This document shows, piece by piece, positions 1-8,912 of a DNA stretch of 64,000 nt. How positions within the stretch are numbered: position 1 is the first letter of the stretch; each line of letters begins with the position of its first letter. The notes beneath the pieces were generated by a model. The model searched no databases, was not told the origin of the DNA, and worked only from the letters and a program-made list of their open reading frames with translations. Source of the DNA: Candidatus Palauibacter soopunensis (lineage in GTDB: Bacteria > Gemmatimonadota > Gemmatimonadetes > Palauibacterales > Palauibacteraceae). The position numbers were made by a program, and so were the translations under genes. The stretch is taken from the NCBI RefSeq assembly GCF_947581735.1, contig NZ_CANPVT010000002.1:379511-443510 (forward strand), given 5' to 3'.

Positions 1-1510
1 GCCGGTGGACCCTTCCGAGCCGCCACATGCCGACGGCGACCAGCACGGCGACGATCGGCAGGCCGGCCGCCCCCGTGAGGACGATCAGCGAGGCCATCGT
101 GAAGGCGACCCCGGCGGCGATGAGGCCCGTGAGGAGCCAGCCGCCGAGCACCACCATGATGCCCGTCACGCGCTGACCGCCGTCGATGGTCGTCCACGTC
201 CGGTCCCCGAAGGATGCGCCCATCGCGGCCATGAACGTGATGTACGTCGTCGACAGGGGCAGCTTGTTCGCCGTGCCGATGGAGATGAGCATCGCTGCGA
301 CGGTCAGATTCACACTGGCGCGCAGCAGGTCGTACGGAGGATCCTGCGGGTCCGGCGGGGGCGGCGCGGTCTGCACCTCGATATGCTCCCGGATCCTGCG
401 CGGCGTGAGGCGCTTGGCGAAGAGGAAGCCGGAGTACCCCCACGTCGCGATCGACGTACCCAGCTTGCTGTCGCGGAAGCGCTGCGGCGTGTGGCTCTGC
501 GCAGCGAGCCGGATCTCCGTGTCCGTCACGCGACGCGCCTTCCGCGACCTGATGAGCGCCACGGCCATGATGATGCCCGCCGCCAGCAGCGCCCACGGCG
601 GCGTCGGCACCCGGCCGGAGAGGTCGACGCCTTCCACGAGCACCGCCTGGAAGGCCGCGACCGACGGACCGATGAAGTTGACGAGGTCGTTTCCGGCGAA
701 CGCCATGGACAGCGCGCCCGTGCCGGTGAGGACGATGACGCCGACCACCGTCCTGGGCCGCCGCCGCAGCGCGAGCGCAAACATGCTCGACAGGACGAAC
801 ACGCCGGCGAGGATCAGGAAGATCTGCTCGCGCAGCATCGTCATCGTCCCCTCACCGAGAAGCGCGGCGCCCTGCAGGCCCTTGAACAGCACGAAATAGG
901 CCATCGCCGAGAACGAGACGCCGGTCCAGAGCCAGCCCCAGCGCGGAAAGCTCTCCTTCAGATCGAATCCGTACAGGATCCGGACCAGCCACATGATCCC
1001 GGCCGCGCTCACGAAGGCGGTGATCACGGAGAGGAAGATGGCGGTGTAGATGCCGAGCACCGGCCCGGTGTTGATGACTGCCAGCGCCTCGCGGAAGCCG
1101 CCCGCCGTGGTCCAGAGGGCGACCGCGATCGAGGCGCCCACGAGTTCCGACACGATCGACACCGTCGTGCTCGTCGGCAGCCCGAAGGTGTTGAACAGGT
1201 CCAGGAGAAGGACGTCCGCCGCCATGACGCCGAGGTAGAGCGCGAGGATCGAGGTCAGGATGATCGTCCCGTCCACGTCGGTGAAGAAGCCGGGATCGAA
1301 CACGCCGCGCCGCGCCACCTCCATGAGGCCGCTCGACGTGAACGCGCCGAGCAGGATCCCGATCGTGGCGATGATCATGATGAGGCGCCGCCGCGCCACC
1401 CGGGACCCGAACGCCGAGTTCAGGAAGTTCACCGCATCGTTCGCGACCCCGACCCAGAGGTCGAAGGTCGCGAGCCCGAGGATCAGAAGCAGAGCAATCG
1501 TTTCGAACAA
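1..1510 (-). CDS. Inorganic phosphate transporter, PiT family (3' end cut by window edge)
   Basis: Integral membrane phosphate/cation symporter of the PiT (PHO-4) family, taking up inorganic phosphate. About 503 residues are visible and the C-terminus lies outside the window. The two family signatures are present: GVANDAVNFLNSA near the N-terminus and FAGNDLVNFIG in the second half, which mark the inverted repeat of this fold. Several long hydrophobic segments follow each signature, and a long hydrophilic loop rich in Arg and Pro separates the halves. The start is uncertain: TTG at 1510 puts the first helix immediately after the start, and in-frame GTG codons lie further upstream (one at 1558), all without a clear ribosome site. 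It is divergent from an aminotransferase; a CYTH-CHAD protein next to that enzyme also points to phosphate or polyphosphate metabolism. Confidence 0.9.
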   Translation of the reverse strand, partial: MFETIALLLILGLATFDLWVGVANDAVNFLNSAFGSRVARRRLIMIIATIGILLGAFTSSGLMEVARRGVFDPGFFTDVDGTIILTSILALYLGVMAADVLLLDLFNTFGLPTSTTVSIVSELVGASIAVALWTTAGGFREALAVINTGPVLGIYTAIFLSVITAFVSAAGIMWLVRILYGFDLKESFPRWGWLWTGVSFSAMAYFVLFKGLQGAALLGEGTMTMLREQIFLILAGVFVLSSMFALALRRRPRTVVGVIVLTGTGALSMAFAGNDLVNFIGPSVAAFQAVLVEGVDLSGRVPTPPWALLAAGIIMAVALIRSRKARRVTDTEIRLAAQSHTPQRFRDSKLGTSIATWGYSGFLFAKRLTPRRIREHIEVQTAPPPPDPQDPPYDLLRASVNLTVAAMLISIGTANKLPLSTTYITFMAAMGASFGDRTWTTIDGGQRVTGIMVVLGGWLLTGLIAAGVAFTMASLIVLTGAAGLPIVAVLVAVGMWRLGRVHR

Positions 1511-1745
1511 TGGATCAACGCCTGGCTGGGGCTGCGGACGTCCGGAACCGGGCCACACCGAGGTGTCGCGCACGGTACTTTCAGCGCCAACCCTAGGCCG
1601 ATTTCGCCACGGGGCAAGCGCCGTGACGAGACTGTTACCTCAGCGCCCTTCAGCCGTGTCCTGTTCCCGTCTTTACGTCATTCCGGTATCCTCCGAAGTT
1701 CGCAGTCCGAACGCGGGCACGCCCCGATCAAACCCAGGAGCCGAG

Positions 1746-2867
1746 ATGCGGGTTCCCCCATTCCTGATGGAGCGGTGGCAGTCGACGTTCGAGCACCGCG
1801 TGGACTACAACCTCTCCGAGAGCGGCGTGCACCCGCTGACGCTGTCGGAACTGCTGGAACTCATCGACCTGGACCCGGGCGGCGTCCGCCTGGAGTACGG
1901 ACAGAGCGATGGCTCCGATCCGCTCAAGGCCGTGATCGCCGACCTGTACGAGGGGGCCGTTCCCGAGAACATCATCGTCACGACCGGAGGGGCCGAAGCG
2001 AACTATGTCGTGCTCTGGAGCCTGGTGTCGGCCGGGGACCGGGTCGTGGCTCTGGAACCGACCTACGGCCAGACGCCTGGGCTGGCGCGAGGACTGGGCG
2101 CGGATGTGGTCTCGTGGAAGCTCGATGAAACGCGTGGCTGGCAGCCCGCGCCGGGAAGCGCCGCGGAAGTCATCACGCCGGGGACGCGCCTCGTCATCGT
2201 CACGAATCCGAACAACCCGACGGGAGCCGTCCTCACGGCGTCGGCGATGGACGAAATCGTCGGCGCCGCCGAGGCGGTCGGGGCCTGGATTCTGGCGGAC
2301 GAGGTCTACGTCGGGGCGGAGGTCGAGGGCCCGGAGACGCCGAGCTTCTGGGGCCGCTACGACCGGGTGATCGTGACGGGCTCGCTCTCGAAGGCCTACG
2401 CGCTTCCGGGGCTCCGGCTCGGCTGGATCACCGCGCCGGCGCACATGCACGAGGAGTTCTGGAGCCGGAAGGACTACACGACCATCACGCCGGCGACGCT
2501 CTCGGACGTCGCGGCGCGCCGCGTCCTGAGCGCCGATGTGCGCCCCCGCGTGCTCGAACGGACGCGGGGGATCATCCGCGCCAACCTCTCCCGCGTCACC
2601 CGCTGGCTCGACGACCGCGCGGACCTGTTCTCGTACCGGGCCCCGGAGGCCGGCGCGATCTGCTACGTGCGCTACGGTCTCGACATCAACTCGACCGAGC
2701 TGGCGGAACGGCTGCGGGCCGAGAGGGGTGTCCTCGTCGTCCCCGGAGACCACTTCGGGATGGACCACTACCTGCGGATCGGCTTCGGCAGTCCGGCCGC
2801 GGCACTCGACGAAGCGCTCGACCGCGTAGCGGCCCTTCTCGAGGAGGCCTGCGCCGCCGTCGCCTAG
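1746..2867 (+). CDS. PLP-dependent aminotransferase, class I/II fold
   Basis: Fold-type I aminotransferase of 373 residues, cytosolic. The PLP Schiff-base lysine is Lys216 in SLSKAYALPGLRLGW, and the NPNNPTG cofactor motif lies near residue 155. The ILADEVYVG segment supplies the Asp that binds the pyridine nitrogen. The ATG at 1746 is preceded by AGGAG about nine bases upstream, so it is preferred over in-frame codons upstream that read through the intergenic region. The sequence resembles the aspartate aminotransferase/capreomycidine synthase branch, but the substrate cannot be read from sequence. The gene ends a few bases before the CYTH-CHAD gene, so the two may be cotranscribed. Confidence 0.9.
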   Translation: MRVPPFLMERWQSTFEHRVDYNLSESGVHPLTLSELLELIDLDPGGVRLEYGQSDGSDPLKAVIADLYEGAVPENIIVTTGGAEANYVVLWSLVSAGDRVVALEPTYGQTPGLARGLGADVVSWKLDETRGWQPAPGSAAEVITPGTRLVIVTNPNNPTGAVLTASAMDEIVGAAEAVGAWILADEVYVGAEVEGPETPSFWGRYDRVIVTGSLSKAYALPGLRLGWITAPAHMHEEFWSRKDYTTITPATLSDVAARRVLSADVRPRVLERTRGIIRANLSRVTRWLDDRADLFSYRAPEAGAICYVRYGLDINSTELAERLRAERGVLVVPGDHFGMDHYLRIGFGSPAAALDEALDRVAALLEEACAAVA

Positions 2868-2893
2868 CGTCGGTGGACACGACTCCGGGTTCC

Positions 2894-4393
2894 ATGGTGC
2901 CGGCGACGGTCGAGGTCGAGGTCAAGCTCACCGGAGATCCGGCCGAGCTTGCCGCGGTCTTCGGCGACCTGGGCGGTACTCGCCCGGCCCGCGAGCAACT
3001 GGTGACGGTCTACTACGACACCCCGGAGGGCCATCTCCGGCGTCGCGGCTTCGCCCTCAGGATCCGGCGTGGGCGCGGCGTCCGGGAGCTGACCCTGAAG
3101 CGGGACGAGGGGGACGGGCTGACGCGCGGCGAGTGGACGTCACTCCTGCCGCCCGCGGCCCCGGAGGATGCGACGCCGAGGCTCGATCAACTCCCTCCTG
3201 AGGCTCCCGTAGGTGAACTCGCGATCCCGGATGCCGACGCGTTGAACCCCACCTTCCTCACCGACATCGAGCGCACGAAAAAGGAGGTCCGGACGGGCGA
3301 CGCTCTGATCGAGGCGTCGCTGGACATGGGGCGGATCTCGGCCGGCGAACGCGAGGCGGCGGTAGCCGAACTGGAGCTGGAGCTGCTGAGCGGGCCGGTG
3401 GGGGACATGCTGGCGGGTGCGCGCGCTCTCCTGGAGAAGCGTCGCCTCAGGCTCGGGACGCGCTCGAAGGCGGCGAGCGGCACGGATCTGCTTCTCGGCA
3501 CGTCGCCGCCCGCCGTCCGGGCGACCCGGGTGAAACTCGAACCGGCGGATTCTATCGGCGGGGCGCTCGCGAAGGTGGTCCGGGCCGCGTCCATCCATGT
3601 GACGGGGAATCTCGCGCCGGTGCTGGAGGCCGGCGATCCCGAAGGCATCCACCAACTGCGGGTCTCCCTGCGGCGGCTGCGCTCGGCGCTCCTCTTCCTC
3701 AAGCCCGATCTCGGATCCCGCGCGGCCGCCCTGAACCGCGAGGCCCGGCGGGCGCTCAAGCGGCTGGGCCCGGCGCGCGATTTCGACGTCTTCGTGCTCG
3801 AGACGTTGCCTCCGGTGATCGAGGCGAATCCGCGCGTCTCCGCGCTGCTCCGGCTTCGCGAGGCCGCCGAAGGCCGCCGGGAAGCGGCCCTTGCGTCGGC
3901 ACGGAAGCTGATTCTCGGCCGGCGGTTCAACCGGTTCGTCCTGGACCTGCTGCAGGTGGCGCACGGCGGCGGTCTCGTCGTCGAGGACAGCGACGCGTCC
4001 CTCGTGGATACGGCGAGGGACAGGCTGGTCGCGAGATACCGGAGCCTCATGGAGGCGGGCAGCGGCTTCGACCGCCTCACCGAGCCGGAGCGCCACCGGG
4101 TCAGGATCGCGCTCAAGAAGTTCCGCTATGCGTGCGACTACTCGCGGGCCCTCTTCCCCGGCCCGGCGGTGGGCCCGTACCTCAGACGTCTGTCGGCGCT
4201 GCAGGACGATCTCGGCCGCCTGAACGACGCGTCGGTCGCCCGGCTGATCGCGCGGGAGTTGGCCGCGGCCGATCCGTCCGCGGCGGAGGGGGCTTCGCGG
4301 GTCGGCGACTGGTACGACCGGTGGGCGCGCGAGGCGGAGCCCGGCCTGGTCGAATCCTGGCGCACGTTCGCCGCGACCGAGCCGTTCTGGTAG
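2894..4393 (+). CDS. CYTH and CHAD domain protein
   Basis: About 499 residues. The N-terminal CYTH domain (roughly residues 5-200) begins with the ExExK triphosphate-binding motif in VEVEVKL and continues with YYDTP and TLKRD strands typical of triphosphate tunnel enzymes. The C-terminal CHAD domain (roughly 220-495) is helical and rich in conserved His, Arg and Lys, for example GIHQLRVSLRRLRSALLF and RVRIALKKFRYACDY. CHAD domains bind inorganic polyphosphate. The CYTH part may hydrolyse triphosphate, though in CYTH-CHAD fusions this is often unproven. The start is ATG at 2894 or an in-frame GTG at 2873; neither has a strong ribosome site, and both keep the ExExK motif near the N-terminus. 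It lies just downstream of an aminotransferase and close to a divergent PiT phosphate transporter. Confidence 0.88.
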   Translation: MVPATVEVEVKLTGDPAELAAVFGDLGGTRPAREQLVTVYYDTPEGHLRRRGFALRIRRGRGVRELTLKRDEGDGLTRGEWTSLLPPAAPEDATPRLDQLPPEAPVGELAIPDADALNPTFLTDIERTKKEVRTGDALIEASLDMGRISAGEREAAVAELELELLSGPVGDMLAGARALLEKRRLRLGTRSKAASGTDLLLGTSPPAVRATRVKLEPADSIGGALAKVVRAASIHVTGNLAPVLEAGDPEGIHQLRVSLRRLRSALLFLKPDLGSRAAALNREARRALKRLGPARDFDVFVLETLPPVIEANPRVSALLRLREAAEGRREAALASARKLILGRRFNRFVLDLLQVAHGGGLVVEDSDASLVDTARDRLVARYRSLMEAGSGFDRLTEPERHRVRIALKKFRYACDYSRALFPGPAVGPYLRRLSALQDDLGRLNDASVARLIARELAAADPSAAEGASRVGDWYDRWAREAEPGLVESWRTFAATEPFW

Positions 4394-4433
4394 CTCGCCC
4401 GCCCGGCGGTCCTCCCGGCGCCGCAGTTGCCGG

Positions 4434-5690
4434 CTACGGAACGACGCGGGGTCCGAGCGAACGGCGGTGACGCCTGACGCCGCGCGCGAAGAGGAGCAGC
4501 GTGAGCAGGAGCGCGGCCCCGCCGATCAGGAGCCGCACCGGATTGTCCGAAACCCGGTTTCCGGGGTTGTCGAGCAGGGCGTCGAAGAGCGTGGGCGGAT
4601 CGTACAGGACCCCGCCCTTGCCCACGCGGGACACCGTCTGCGTGAGCGAAATGTCCAGGCGCGGATCGCTCTCCAGGATGAGAAAATCCCCCAGCTTGCC
4701 CGGCTCCAGCGTACCCCGCGAATCTTCGAGCCCCAGGTAGCGGGCCGCCTCGCGCGTGGCGGCGTAGAGGGCGTCCTCCGCCGTCAATCCGGCCGTGACG
4801 AGCGCGTCCATCTCCTCGTGCAGCGCCAGCCCCGGCGCGAGCGCGCCGTTCGTCGCCGTGGAGACGGATCCTCCGGCGGCGTGGAACTCCCGCACGAACT
4901 CGCGGTGCACCTCCAGGGCCGCACCCAGCCGTTCGGCCTCGGCGGGCGTCCGGTCGGGAAGCAGCCGGTCCTGAATGCGCTCCGCGACCATCGCGTATTC
5001 GACGAGGCGGTTCATCCCGTGCGGAAGTCGGTAGGGCGCCGCCCAGCGCTCCTGCTCCAGGAGGCGCGGCGCGAACGCGGCGCCCCGGGCCCCCATCGCC
5101 CGGGCGGAGTCCAGCAGCGCCTCGCGGTCGGCCAGCGCCGGCCGCGACCGCGCGTAGAGCTGGAGATCTCGCGGCTCGCGCCCGGGCGGCCCGCCCGCGT
5201 CGAGCGGAACCGTGGCGGCGAGCGCCTGGCCGAAGAGACCGAACGGGTACGGCGGCTCCTCGACGGGCGCCGCCGGCCGCGGCGCCGGAATGCGCGCGTC
5301 ATCGCTGCCCGTCGGCGGCAGCCGCTCCCCGTCGGGACCCTCCGGGATCTCGGGGACGGCCGCCGTCGTGACGCCGAGCAGGAAGGCGAGGTAGGCGGCC
5401 TGCTCGTTGCTCGGCACCTCCGCGGCCTCCTTCACATCGATCAGCCCCGGCACCACCCAGAAGCCATCGGCGTCGAGCGCCTCCACGCCTGCCGGCACGG
5501 CGCAGTCGGCCTGCGCGCCCACGCACGTGATCAGGCCGTCGACCACGACGAGCCGCCCTGTCGGCCACGCGTCCCCCGTGCCGTCGATGATGTTCGCGTT
5601 GTCGACCACGATCGACGCCGGCCCGCCGCATGCCGCGAGCCCCAGCAGAAGGGCGGCCGACGCCCCCGTGTAGCGTTTCGTTCCCGTCAT
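4434..5690 (-). CDS. Amidohydrolase-like lipoprotein lacking metal ligands, with C-terminal membrane helix
   Basis: 418 residues. The N-terminus is a lipoprotein signal (lipobox LAAC), so the protein should be tethered outside the cytoplasm. The frame has the amidohydrolase beta-sandwich start (ANIIDGTGD), the PGLID strand, and the C-terminal block LGLEDSRGTLEPGKLGDF. However, PGLID is followed by VKEAAEV instead of the usual HxH metal pair, and the late Asp position reads TATNGALAPG where active enzymes have T-D-x-x-x-PG. The protein therefore looks like a non-catalytic homologue. Unusually, it ends with a hydrophobic helix (LLIGGAALLLTLLLFARG) and a basic tail. Its ATG overlaps the stop of the upstream phosphatase gene in ATGA, indicating translational coupling. 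Confidence 0.82.
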   Translation of the reverse strand: MTGTKRYTGASAALLLGLAACGGPASIVVDNANIIDGTGDAWPTGRLVVVDGLITCVGAQADCAVPAGVEALDADGFWVVPGLIDVKEAAEVPSNEQAAYLAFLLGVTTAAVPEIPEGPDGERLPPTGSDDARIPAPRPAAPVEEPPYPFGLFGQALAATVPLDAGGPPGREPRDLQLYARSRPALADREALLDSARAMGARGAAFAPRLLEQERWAAPYRLPHGMNRLVEYAMVAERIQDRLLPDRTPAEAERLGAALEVHREFVREFHAAGGSVSTATNGALAPGLALHEEMDALVTAGLTAEDALYAATREAARYLGLEDSRGTLEPGKLGDFLILESDPRLDISLTQTVSRVGKGGVLYDPPTLFDALLDNPGNRVSDNPVRLLIGGAALLLTLLLFARGVRRHRRSLGPRVVP

Positions 5691-6463
5691 GACGTTCCGG
5701 TTCCGTTCAGGATCTCCATCACCTCTCCGTGCAGCGCGGGCGCGGCCGCCACCGTCGACGCGCCGCCGATGGGATCGTCCCCTTCCCAGGTCGTGATCAC
5801 GCCGCCCGCGCCGCGGATCACCGGGACCAGCGCCGCAATGTCCCACGGGTGCATGACCGGATCGAGCATGATGTCGGCCCGCCCCGTCGCGACCATGAGA
5901 TATCCGTAACAGTCGCCCCAGCCGCGGTACAGCGCCGTTCTCGACCACAGCGCCTCGAACCCGGCGAGGTTCCGGTGCCGGCCGACCGCTCCCGGATCCG
6001 TCGTGAGGAGCATCGCCTCCGACAGCGGGCGGTCTTCGCGGACCCTCACCGCCTCCCCGTTGAAGGTCGTCCCCGACGCGGTGCCGATGGCCAGTTCGCG
6101 CGTGACCGGCTGGTGGATCACCCCGAGAATCGGCTCCCCGTCGCGCAGCAGCCCGATGAGCGTCCCGAACAGAGGGACGCCCGCGACGAAGGAGATCGTC
6201 CCGTCGATCGGGTCCAGCACCCACACGTACTCGGCGTCCTCGTTGTGCGGGCCGAACTCCTCGCCGACGATGCCGTGGTCGGGAAAACGCTCCAGGATCC
6301 GGTCGCGCAGCAGCGTCTCGGCGTAGCGGTCCGCGACGGTGACGGGCGACTCGTCCGCCTTGGATTCCACGGCCAGGTCGGGATGTCGGAACATGCCCGC
6401 GACCGCCCGGCCCGACGCCTCGGCCAGCTCCGCCGCGAATTCTCTCAGCGAGTCGGGGTCCAC
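5687..6463 (-). CDS. Inositol monophosphatase family phosphatase, HisN-like
   Basis: Mg-dependent phosphatase of the IMPase superfamily, most like the histidinol-phosphatase (HisN) branch, cytosolic. Motifs: GEEFG (metal Glu), LDPIDGTISF (first metal motif, DPIDGT), GVPLFGTLIGL typical of HisN-type members, and HPWDIAALVPVI (second metal motif, WD). With the GTG at 6463 the protein has 258 residues, the family norm; that GTG follows a GGAGGAGA purine tract at short spacing. An ATG at 6553 in the same frame would overlap the start of the divergent gene and add a non-conserved leader. The stop overlaps the next gene's ATG (ATGA). No other histidine biosynthesis genes are nearby, so histidinol phosphatase is a family-based guess and another sugar phosphate is possible. 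Confidence 0.85.
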   Translation of the reverse strand: MDPDSLREFAAELAEASGRAVAGMFRHPDLAVESKADESPVTVADRYAETLLRDRILERFPDHGIVGEEFGPHNEDAEYVWVLDPIDGTISFVAGVPLFGTLIGLLRDGEPILGVIHQPVTRELAIGTASGTTFNGEAVRVREDRPLSEAMLLTTDPGAVGRHRNLAGFEALWSRTALYRGWGDCYGYLMVATGRADIMLDPVMHPWDIAALVPVIRGAGGVITTWEGDDPIGGASTVAAAPALHGEVMEILNGTGTS

Positions 6464-6513
6464 CTCTCCTCCGGCTTCGGTTTTCGGGTTTGAGCGCGAT
6501 CCGGCCCACAGGT

Positions 6514-6540
6514 TAGTGTCGCGTCCGGGACACGACACTA
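6514..6540. promoter_or_regulatory. Inverted repeat in divergent promoter region
   Basis: Perfect 8-base arms TAGTGTCG (6514-6521) and CGACACTA (6533-6540) with an 11-base spacer. It lies between the HisN-like gene (minus) and the reductase-subunit gene (plus), about 12 bases before the latter's ATG. Position and symmetry fit an operator for a dimeric regulator. A 5' UTR hairpin is the alternative. Confidence 0.45.
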
Positions 6541-6551
6541 GTTTGCCGGAC

Positions 6552-7538
6552 ATGCTCAGGCTTCATCCGTACGAATACCACATGCCGCGCGCGCTCGACG
6601 AGGCGCTGTCGCTGCTCGCCGCCCATGGCGACGACGCGATGCCCATCGCCGGCGGGACCGACCTCGTCCCCAACATGAAGCACGGGCTGTTCACCCCCGG
6701 CCACCTCGTCGCCCTCAGCCGGGTGCGGGAGATGCGCGGGATCGCTTCCACCGAGGAGGAGATCCGCATCGGGGCGGCCGAGACGCTGACTTCGGTCGCG
6801 ACCCACCCGGACGTCCTCGCGCAGATCCCGAGCCTCGCCCGCGCCGCCGAACTCGTGTCGGGTCCGCAGTTGCGGCGGGTCGGCACCATCGGCGGCAACG
6901 TGTGTCTCGACACGCGCTGCGCGTACTACAACCAGACGAAGTTCTGGCGGAAGGCGCTCGGCTACTGCCTGAAGAAGGACGGCGACCTCTGCCACGTCGT
7001 GAAGGGCGGCACCCGCTGCGTCGCGGCGCACTCGGCGGATACGCCTCCCGTGCTCGCGGTGCTCGACGCGGTCCTGGAGGTCGCGGATGAGGACGGGACG
7101 CGCGATGTGCCGATCCGGCGGTTCTTCACGTCCGACGGGATCTGGAACCGATCCATCGGAAGAAACGAACTCGTCGTCGCGATCCGGGTTCCGCGGCCGC
7201 CGGCGGGTACGCAGGTCGCGTTTCAGAAACTCCGGCCACGCGCGGCGATCGATTTCCCGCTAGCCAACCTCGCGGTGCGCGTCGGACGCGACGACGAGGG
7301 CCGCGTGTCCGATTTCCGCCTCGTCGTCTCCGCCATGGGCGCCTATCCCCGCCATGTGGGCAAGGTCGACGACGCCGCCATGGGGAACCGCCTCGGTCCC
7401 GGCGTGATCGAGGCCGTGGCCGAGCAGGCGTTCCGCCAGTGTCACCCGCTCTCCAACATCACGGTCGATCCGGAATGGCGCCGCGCCATGATCCCCGTCC
7501 TCGTCCGCCGCGCCCTCAACGAGATCGCCGCCGCCTGA
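6552..7538 (+). CDS. FAD-binding subunit, 4-hydroxybenzoyl-CoA reductase beta-like (xanthine oxidase family)
   Basis: 328 residues with the FAD-binding fold of the molybdopterin dehydrogenase medium subunit: the N-terminal IAGGTDLVP flavin loop and the TIGGNV loop. Between them and the C-terminal CO-dehydrogenase flavoprotein domain is a cysteine-rich insert, with Cys123, 139, 147 and 156 spaced 16, 8 and 9 residues. From memory this equals the extra [4Fe-4S] loop of 4-hydroxybenzoyl-CoA reductase beta, including the YYNQ and GYCLKK surroundings. Such a subunit passes electrons between the flavin and the iron-sulfur/molybdenum subunits, yet no gene for either partner is visible here; the next gene is an unrelated lipoprotein on the other strand. 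Its ATG shares bases with a possible ATG of the divergent phosphatase gene. The substrate cannot be assigned. Confidence 0.88.
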   Translation: MLRLHPYEYHMPRALDEALSLLAAHGDDAMPIAGGTDLVPNMKHGLFTPGHLVALSRVREMRGIASTEEEIRIGAAETLTSVATHPDVLAQIPSLARAAELVSGPQLRRVGTIGGNVCLDTRCAYYNQTKFWRKALGYCLKKDGDLCHVVKGGTRCVAAHSADTPPVLAVLDAVLEVADEDGTRDVPIRRFFTSDGIWNRSIGRNELVVAIRVPRPPAGTQVAFQKLRPRAAIDFPLANLAVRVGRDDEGRVSDFRLVVSAMGAYPRHVGKVDDAAMGNRLGPGVIEAVAEQAFRQCHPLSNITVDPEWRRAMIPVLVRRALNEIAAA

Positions 7539-7571
7539 AACCTGTCAGCTCAGGAGGCGAGGCCTGCCCGC

Positions 7572-8717
7572 TCAGTAGGCGAAGAGGTCGGCGAGCGGGA
7601 CGTAGGCCTCGCCGGCGAACGCGAGCACGTCGTCGATGCCGAACAGGATCTCGTCGAGCGCCGCAAGTTCGGAGCCGGTGAATCCCGGTCCCGCGGCAGC
7701 GATGAAGACCGGCGCTTCCACGGTGCCCTCCACCAGAGCCTCCACGCGCCCCGCCTGGCGGATCTCTCCCTCCTGAGCCCCGTTCACGACCGCGAGGTCA
7801 ACGAGCGTCCGCCCGGCCGAGCCATCGATGTCCATGCGGAAGAGAAGGTCCGCGTGCGATCCATCCGCCGACAGGCCGCCGCCCACCCGCAACCGTACCT
7901 CGGTCCCCTCCGCCGAGAGCACGCGGTGCGTCGACGTGACGTACGTCATGCCGGCCGCGTCATCGAACTCCAGCAACTCGTCGAGTTCGAAATCGAAGCG
8001 CCCGTTCTGGTCTTCCGCGAAGCCTTCGGAGAGCAGGCTCACCGACACCCCGTTCGCATCGGATGCGAAGGCGCCGTCCACGACGTAATCGGCGACGCGC
8101 CGGGTCCCGCCCCCGCTCGTATCGAAGGCCCGTATCCGCAACCGGGCGGACACCGCGTCGCTCTCGTCCATGAGATCCACGAACCCGAACGGCCGCAGCG
8201 GAAGCGCGGGAAGACCGGACGAAAGGTCCACCACGTACAACTCGAACCGGACCCCGTTTTCCGGTCCTCCGTCCCCGTACTCGACGTACGCGTCGTCGGA
8301 CGCGTCGAAGATGAACTCCTTGCCGAGAATGTTGATCGGGAAGAGTGGCGTCTTCCCGCCCGATGCACGGCTTGCCGCGACGTTCGCCACCGCGCGTTCG
8401 AGCGAACGCGGCTCGAGAGCGCGGAGGAGATCGACCCGATCGGACGAGCCCCGGAGCTGTGCGTGGGCCACCCGGTTCGCCCGTGGTTCGGACAGCCCGA
8501 GCACCTCGGCGATCGTCCGCACCTGCGCGACGATCGCGTTGTCCGCCGCGAACCGGAGCGAGTAGATGGAGTACGCCGCCAGCTCGGGATCGAAGGGGGG
8601 ATCGGGCAGCGGCGGTCCGACGATGCCCCGCTCTTCCACGCAACCCGCGGCCGCCAGTACGAGCAACCCCGCCACCAGGGCACGACATCTTGCCGCCACC
8701 GCGATCCCTCTCCTCAT
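7572..8717 (-). CDS. Lipoprotein of unknown function
   Basis: 381 residues. The N-terminus has a basic region, a hydrophobic stretch and a lipobox AAGC, so it is probably lipid-anchored to the cell envelope. The mature part contains many short beta-strand-like segments with alternating hydrophobic and acidic residues (for example FDFELDELLEFDD) and no catalytic motif I recognise. The ATG at 8717 places the signal peptide immediately at the start; in-frame upstream codons would add a non-conserved leader. It stands alone, convergent with the reductase-subunit gene and divergent from superoxide dismutase. Confidence 0.72.
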   Translation of the reverse strand: MRRGIAVAARCRALVAGLLVLAAAGCVEERGIVGPPLPDPPFDPELAAYSIYSLRFAADNAIVAQVRTIAEVLGLSEPRANRVAHAQLRGSSDRVDLLRALEPRSLERAVANVAASRASGGKTPLFPINILGKEFIFDASDDAYVEYGDGGPENGVRFELYVVDLSSGLPALPLRPFGFVDLMDESDAVSARLRIRAFDTSGGGTRRVADYVVDGAFASDANGVSVSLLSEGFAEDQNGRFDFELDELLEFDDAAGMTYVTSTHRVLSAEGTEVRLRVGGGLSADGSHADLLFRMDIDGSAGRTLVDLAVVNGAQEGEIRQAGRVEALVEGTVEAPVFIAAAGPGFTGSELAALDEILFGIDDVLAFAGEAYVPLADLFAY

Positions 8718-8912
8718 GGTTGAAACGATTGGACAGGAGAAAGACGAGACCGGTGGGAAGCAGGTCACGGCACGGGAGTAGGCGGGAGCACGCGGTAAGC
8801 GGAAGTGGCTGGTCACGGTCCCCACCGCGCGCATACCTTGCCGAAGCGTTCAAGAATCCGGCATTCGTCACTACGGCCCCCGGCCGGGGGCTCTTGATTC
8901 CGAGGAGGTAGG

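Noticed and set aside
5-2128. Long plus-strand open frame covering the PiT gene region
   Set aside because: It is Arg/Asp/His-rich low-complexity sequence antisense to a clear membrane transporter, typical of GC-rich shadow frames.
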